From an uncultured Bacilli bacterium (lineage in GTDB: Bacteria > Bacillota_I > Bacilli_A > RF39 > UBA660): a stretch of DNA of 6,337 nucleotides. The notes beneath the pieces are model-generated. The model searched no databases, was not told the origin of the DNA, and worked only from the letters and a program-made list of their open reading frames with translations. The stretch spans positions 1 to 6,337 of the forward strand of contig CAKPAK010000071.1 of assembly GCA_934132915.1 (NCBI GenBank), given 5' to 3'. This document shows positions 4,656-6,337 of this stretch, in pieces (positions within the stretch are counted from its first letter, which is position 1; the number at the start of each line of letters is the position of its first letter). A program made the position numbers and the translations under genes.

Positions 4656-6149
4656 ATGAATATATTTTTGGAGATTCAAATTCCTTGTGGTGGATCGGGG
4701 ATATTAAAGATTATTTATTTTGTGAAAGAATTATTAAAAGTGATTACGATTTTGGTGCCAATTATTTTGCTTGTTATGTTATCAATTGATTTTGGGAAGA
4801 GTGTTATTGCTTCTGGGGTTGATAGTATGAAGAAAAATTTTACTTTGGCATTAAAGAGAGTCATTGTTGCGATTGCTTTTTTTCTTGTTCCATCTCTAGT
4901 TCGTGGGGCGATGACATTATTTGGCGATATGGGGATTAGTTACTTAAATTGTTTAAATAAAGAAGCCACTTTAGAAAATATTTCTCTTTATGAGGAAGAA
5001 GAAAAATTAAATTTGGAAAATCGGACAGCGAATGATTCGGCACCAACGGTAGATACGACTGTTGGATCGGGGGTGATTGCGAGTCATTCTTCAACTTCCT
5101 ATGGGAGTAAACCTTCAAATGATAAAGATACTTCTTCTTATCAAACTAAAACGGATTTATCTAAGATAGAGAATTGTGATGAAAATAAGGTTTTAAGGAC
5201 ATTGACGACAAAAAATTCTAAGAAAGTTAAGTTGTATGAGTGTGTTGATGAATTTACTTTAAGGTATGTGAATAATGGGAAGGGTAAAGTACCAATGCAA
5301 AATTTTGCGATTACGAAGAAGTATCTTTATTTTAGTTATGCGGGACGAGGTGCTTGGGTAAAAACAAATCAAACTTATCAAAAATTGGGGCATGAGGGAA
5401 CATTAAAGCAAGTATCTGCGACTTATATTTTGCGGGTGACAAGGAGTAATCAAAATTATCAGATTGCTTATTTAGAATATGCTGGGCACGCTCAATCTTT
5501 TGATGTGACGGAAAATGATGAGTTGTATTTAAATCATTTTGCTTATACTTATAAGGGAAGTCTTGGTTATGGAGGAAGTTATCATGGGGTGGCACATGCG
5601 TATTTTAATAGTAATGATAAAGTAGGTGGGGTAGAGATGATTCCTGATGTTTCGATTGCTTTAGCGAAGAATGGGAAATCATTAACTTTGGTGAAGAGTT
5701 CGGATTATTATCGTGATGGTAAATTGGAAAAAGATACTTATCATAGTCGAATTAAAAAAATAGGAAGTGATTCTAGTTATGCTGCTAATCCAGAAGTTGC
5801 GGTTGATGAGGAGCATAATCAGATAGCATTATCTTCTAAAGGGAAAGTAAATGTCTATCGGTTAGATAAATTTTTGCTTGGCGATGTTTCGTTAATATCG
5901 AGTTTTTCTATTCCTAGTGGGTATCAAGGGCTTGAATTATATCAAAATTATTTATATGTTTTTGATGGAAATCGAAGTTTTATTTTAAAGAAATATAATA
6001 TTCAGACGAAGAAAATGGAAGATTCGGTTTCATTTAGTGTAAAAAATGGTGGAGAATCGGAGGGAATGAGTATTTATAATGGAAAAATTTATTTAGGCAT
6101 TCCAACGACCAATCGGAAAAATTCTCTTTATTTAATTAAGGGATTTTAG
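4656..6149 (+). CDS. Pilin-like membrane segment fused to a helveticin J-like extracytoplasmic domain
   Basis: 497 residues in three parts. Residues 1-95 carry two hydrophobic helices (about 17-46 and 68-89) around a basic loop (KKNFTLALKR, 59-68). This resembles the small TrbC/VirB2-like T4SS-pilin-type membrane domains of Gram-positives (motifs CGGSGI, LVPIILLVMLSIDFGKSV, KRVIVAIAFFLVPSLV). The basic loop should be inside, so both ends are outside. Residues 100-170 are an acidic, then Ser/Thr-rich linker. Residues about 175-497 are beta-rich and show motifs that I recall from helveticin J-family (class III bacteriocin) proteins: GHAQSFDV (277-284), NPEVAVDEEHNQIAL (378-392), SGYQGLELYQNYLYVF (421-436) and GESEGMSIYNGKIYLG (466-481), likely propeller blades. 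C174 and C196 could form a disulfide. ATG 4656 follows AGAGGGG at 4641-4647. A surface-displayed bacteriocin-like, adhesive or wall-binding protein is plausible; activity is unproven. The helveticin match is from memory of motifs. Confidence 0.65.
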   Translation: MNIFLEIQIPCGGSGILKIIYFVKELLKVITILVPIILLVMLSIDFGKSVIASGVDSMKKNFTLALKRVIVAIAFFLVPSLVRGAMTLFGDMGISYLNCLNKEATLENISLYEEEEKLNLENRTANDSAPTVDTTVGSGVIASHSSTSYGSKPSNDKDTSSYQTKTDLSKIENCDENKVLRTLTTKNSKKVKLYECVDEFTLRYVNNGKGKVPMQNFAITKKYLYFSYAGRGAWVKTNQTYQKLGHEGTLKQVSATYILRVTRSNQNYQIAYLEYAGHAQSFDVTENDELYLNHFAYTYKGSLGYGGSYHGVAHAYFNSNDKVGGVEMIPDVSIALAKNGKSLTLVKSSDYYRDGKLEKDTYHSRIKKIGSDSSYAANPEVAVDEEHNQIALSSKGKVNVYRLDKFLLGDVSLISSFSIPSGYQGLELYQNYLYVFDGNRSFILKKYNIQTKKMEDSVSFSVKNGGESEGMSIYNGKIYLGIPTTNRKNSLYLIKGF

Positions 6150-6303
6150 GAGAAAAATACTTTGGAAGAAGATCTTTATTGAATAAAATGGTTATGTTGA
6201 TTTTTCTTTGTTTGAAAAGTGGGATGTGAGGTTGTGATTTTGATATTTTTCTGTAATTTCATTGTCAATAATTTAGGAAAATGTCCTGAAAAAAATTAAA
6301 CAT
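6150..6303. other. Intergenic stretch without a recognisable gene
   Basis: No reading frame of useful length with a ribosome binding site occurs on either strand; the best is a 13-codon ATG frame at 6188 without a binding site. A 7-bp hairpin (6272-6278/6284-6290, loop AAAUG) is followed by As, so it is not a plus-strand terminator. On the minus strand TTGACA (6268-6263) and TATCAA (6245-6240) are 17 bp apart, a weak possible antisense promoter. Confidence 0.5.
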
Positions 6304-6331
6304 AAGCGGGATTTTACTCTCGTTTTTTGTC
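6304..6331 (+). terminator. Probable terminator downstream of the helveticin-like gene
   Basis: AAGCGGGA (6304-6311) pairs with TCTCGTTT (6318-6325), 8 bp including two G-U pairs, around loop TTTTAC, and is followed by TTTGTCTT. It lies about 155 bp after the gene's TAG. It could instead belong to a leader of a gene beyond the right edge. Confidence 0.6.
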
Positions 6332-6337
6332 TTAAAT

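Noticed and set aside
4508..4789. 93-codon plus-strand frame overlapping the control region
   Set aside because: It spans both the promoter and the start of the 497-residue gene in another frame, has no binding site and no family-like sequence.
6188..6229. 13-codon ATG frame in the right intergenic region as a small peptide gene
   Set aside because: No ribosome binding site and no recognisable composition or context.
1..6337. tRNA genes, CRISPR arrays, transposases or integrases
   Set aside because: None seen on either strand: no cloverleaf-like segment, no spaced repeats and no recombinase motifs.

Overview
The window comes from a low-GC, Gram-positive-type bacterium. The signs are a T-box leader, strong AGGAGG-like ribosome binding sites, textbook TTGACA/TATAAT promoters and U-rich intrinsic terminators. 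TGA is used as a stop (end of the glycyl-tRNA synthetase) and Trp is TGG, so the code is standard rather than the Mycoplasma code. The single-chain dimeric glycyl-tRNA synthetase and the AT-rich coding suggest an uncultured Bacilli/Mollicutes-related lineage; this placement is an inference, not proven by the window.

Left part (1-2645). A minus-strand GNAT acetyltransferase (55-486) ends in a perfect hairpin terminator. Divergent from it, a consensus promoter (542-570) drives a short glycine-type T-box leader with its own terminator, followed by glycyl-tRNA synthetase (730-2106). Overlapping its stop codon by an ATGA is a second, unrelated GNAT gene that is broken by about four frame changes (2103-2590). 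A two-way terminator (2609-2644) separates this block from the next.

Right part (2632-6337). A two-gene minus-strand operon encodes a predicted double-pass membrane protein with a ~127-residue external loop (3665-4429) and, 13 bp downstream, an amidoligase-like (COOH-NH2 ligase) enzyme (2632-3651). Divergent from it across a 226-bp control region with two good promoters lies a 497-residue protein (4656-6149). It joins an N-terminal two-helix segment resembling Gram-positive T4SS-pilin-like membrane domains to a large extracytoplasmic domain that resembles helveticin J. A terminator-like hairpin lies near the right edge.

The housekeeping block is ordinary apart from its very compact T-box. 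The amidoligase / membrane protein / helveticin-like trio is the accessory part and the best candidate for an undescribed, probably cell-surface, system. The + strand is G- and T-rich throughout, whichever strand is coding, so minus-strand proteins are almost free of valine; + is probably the leading strand.
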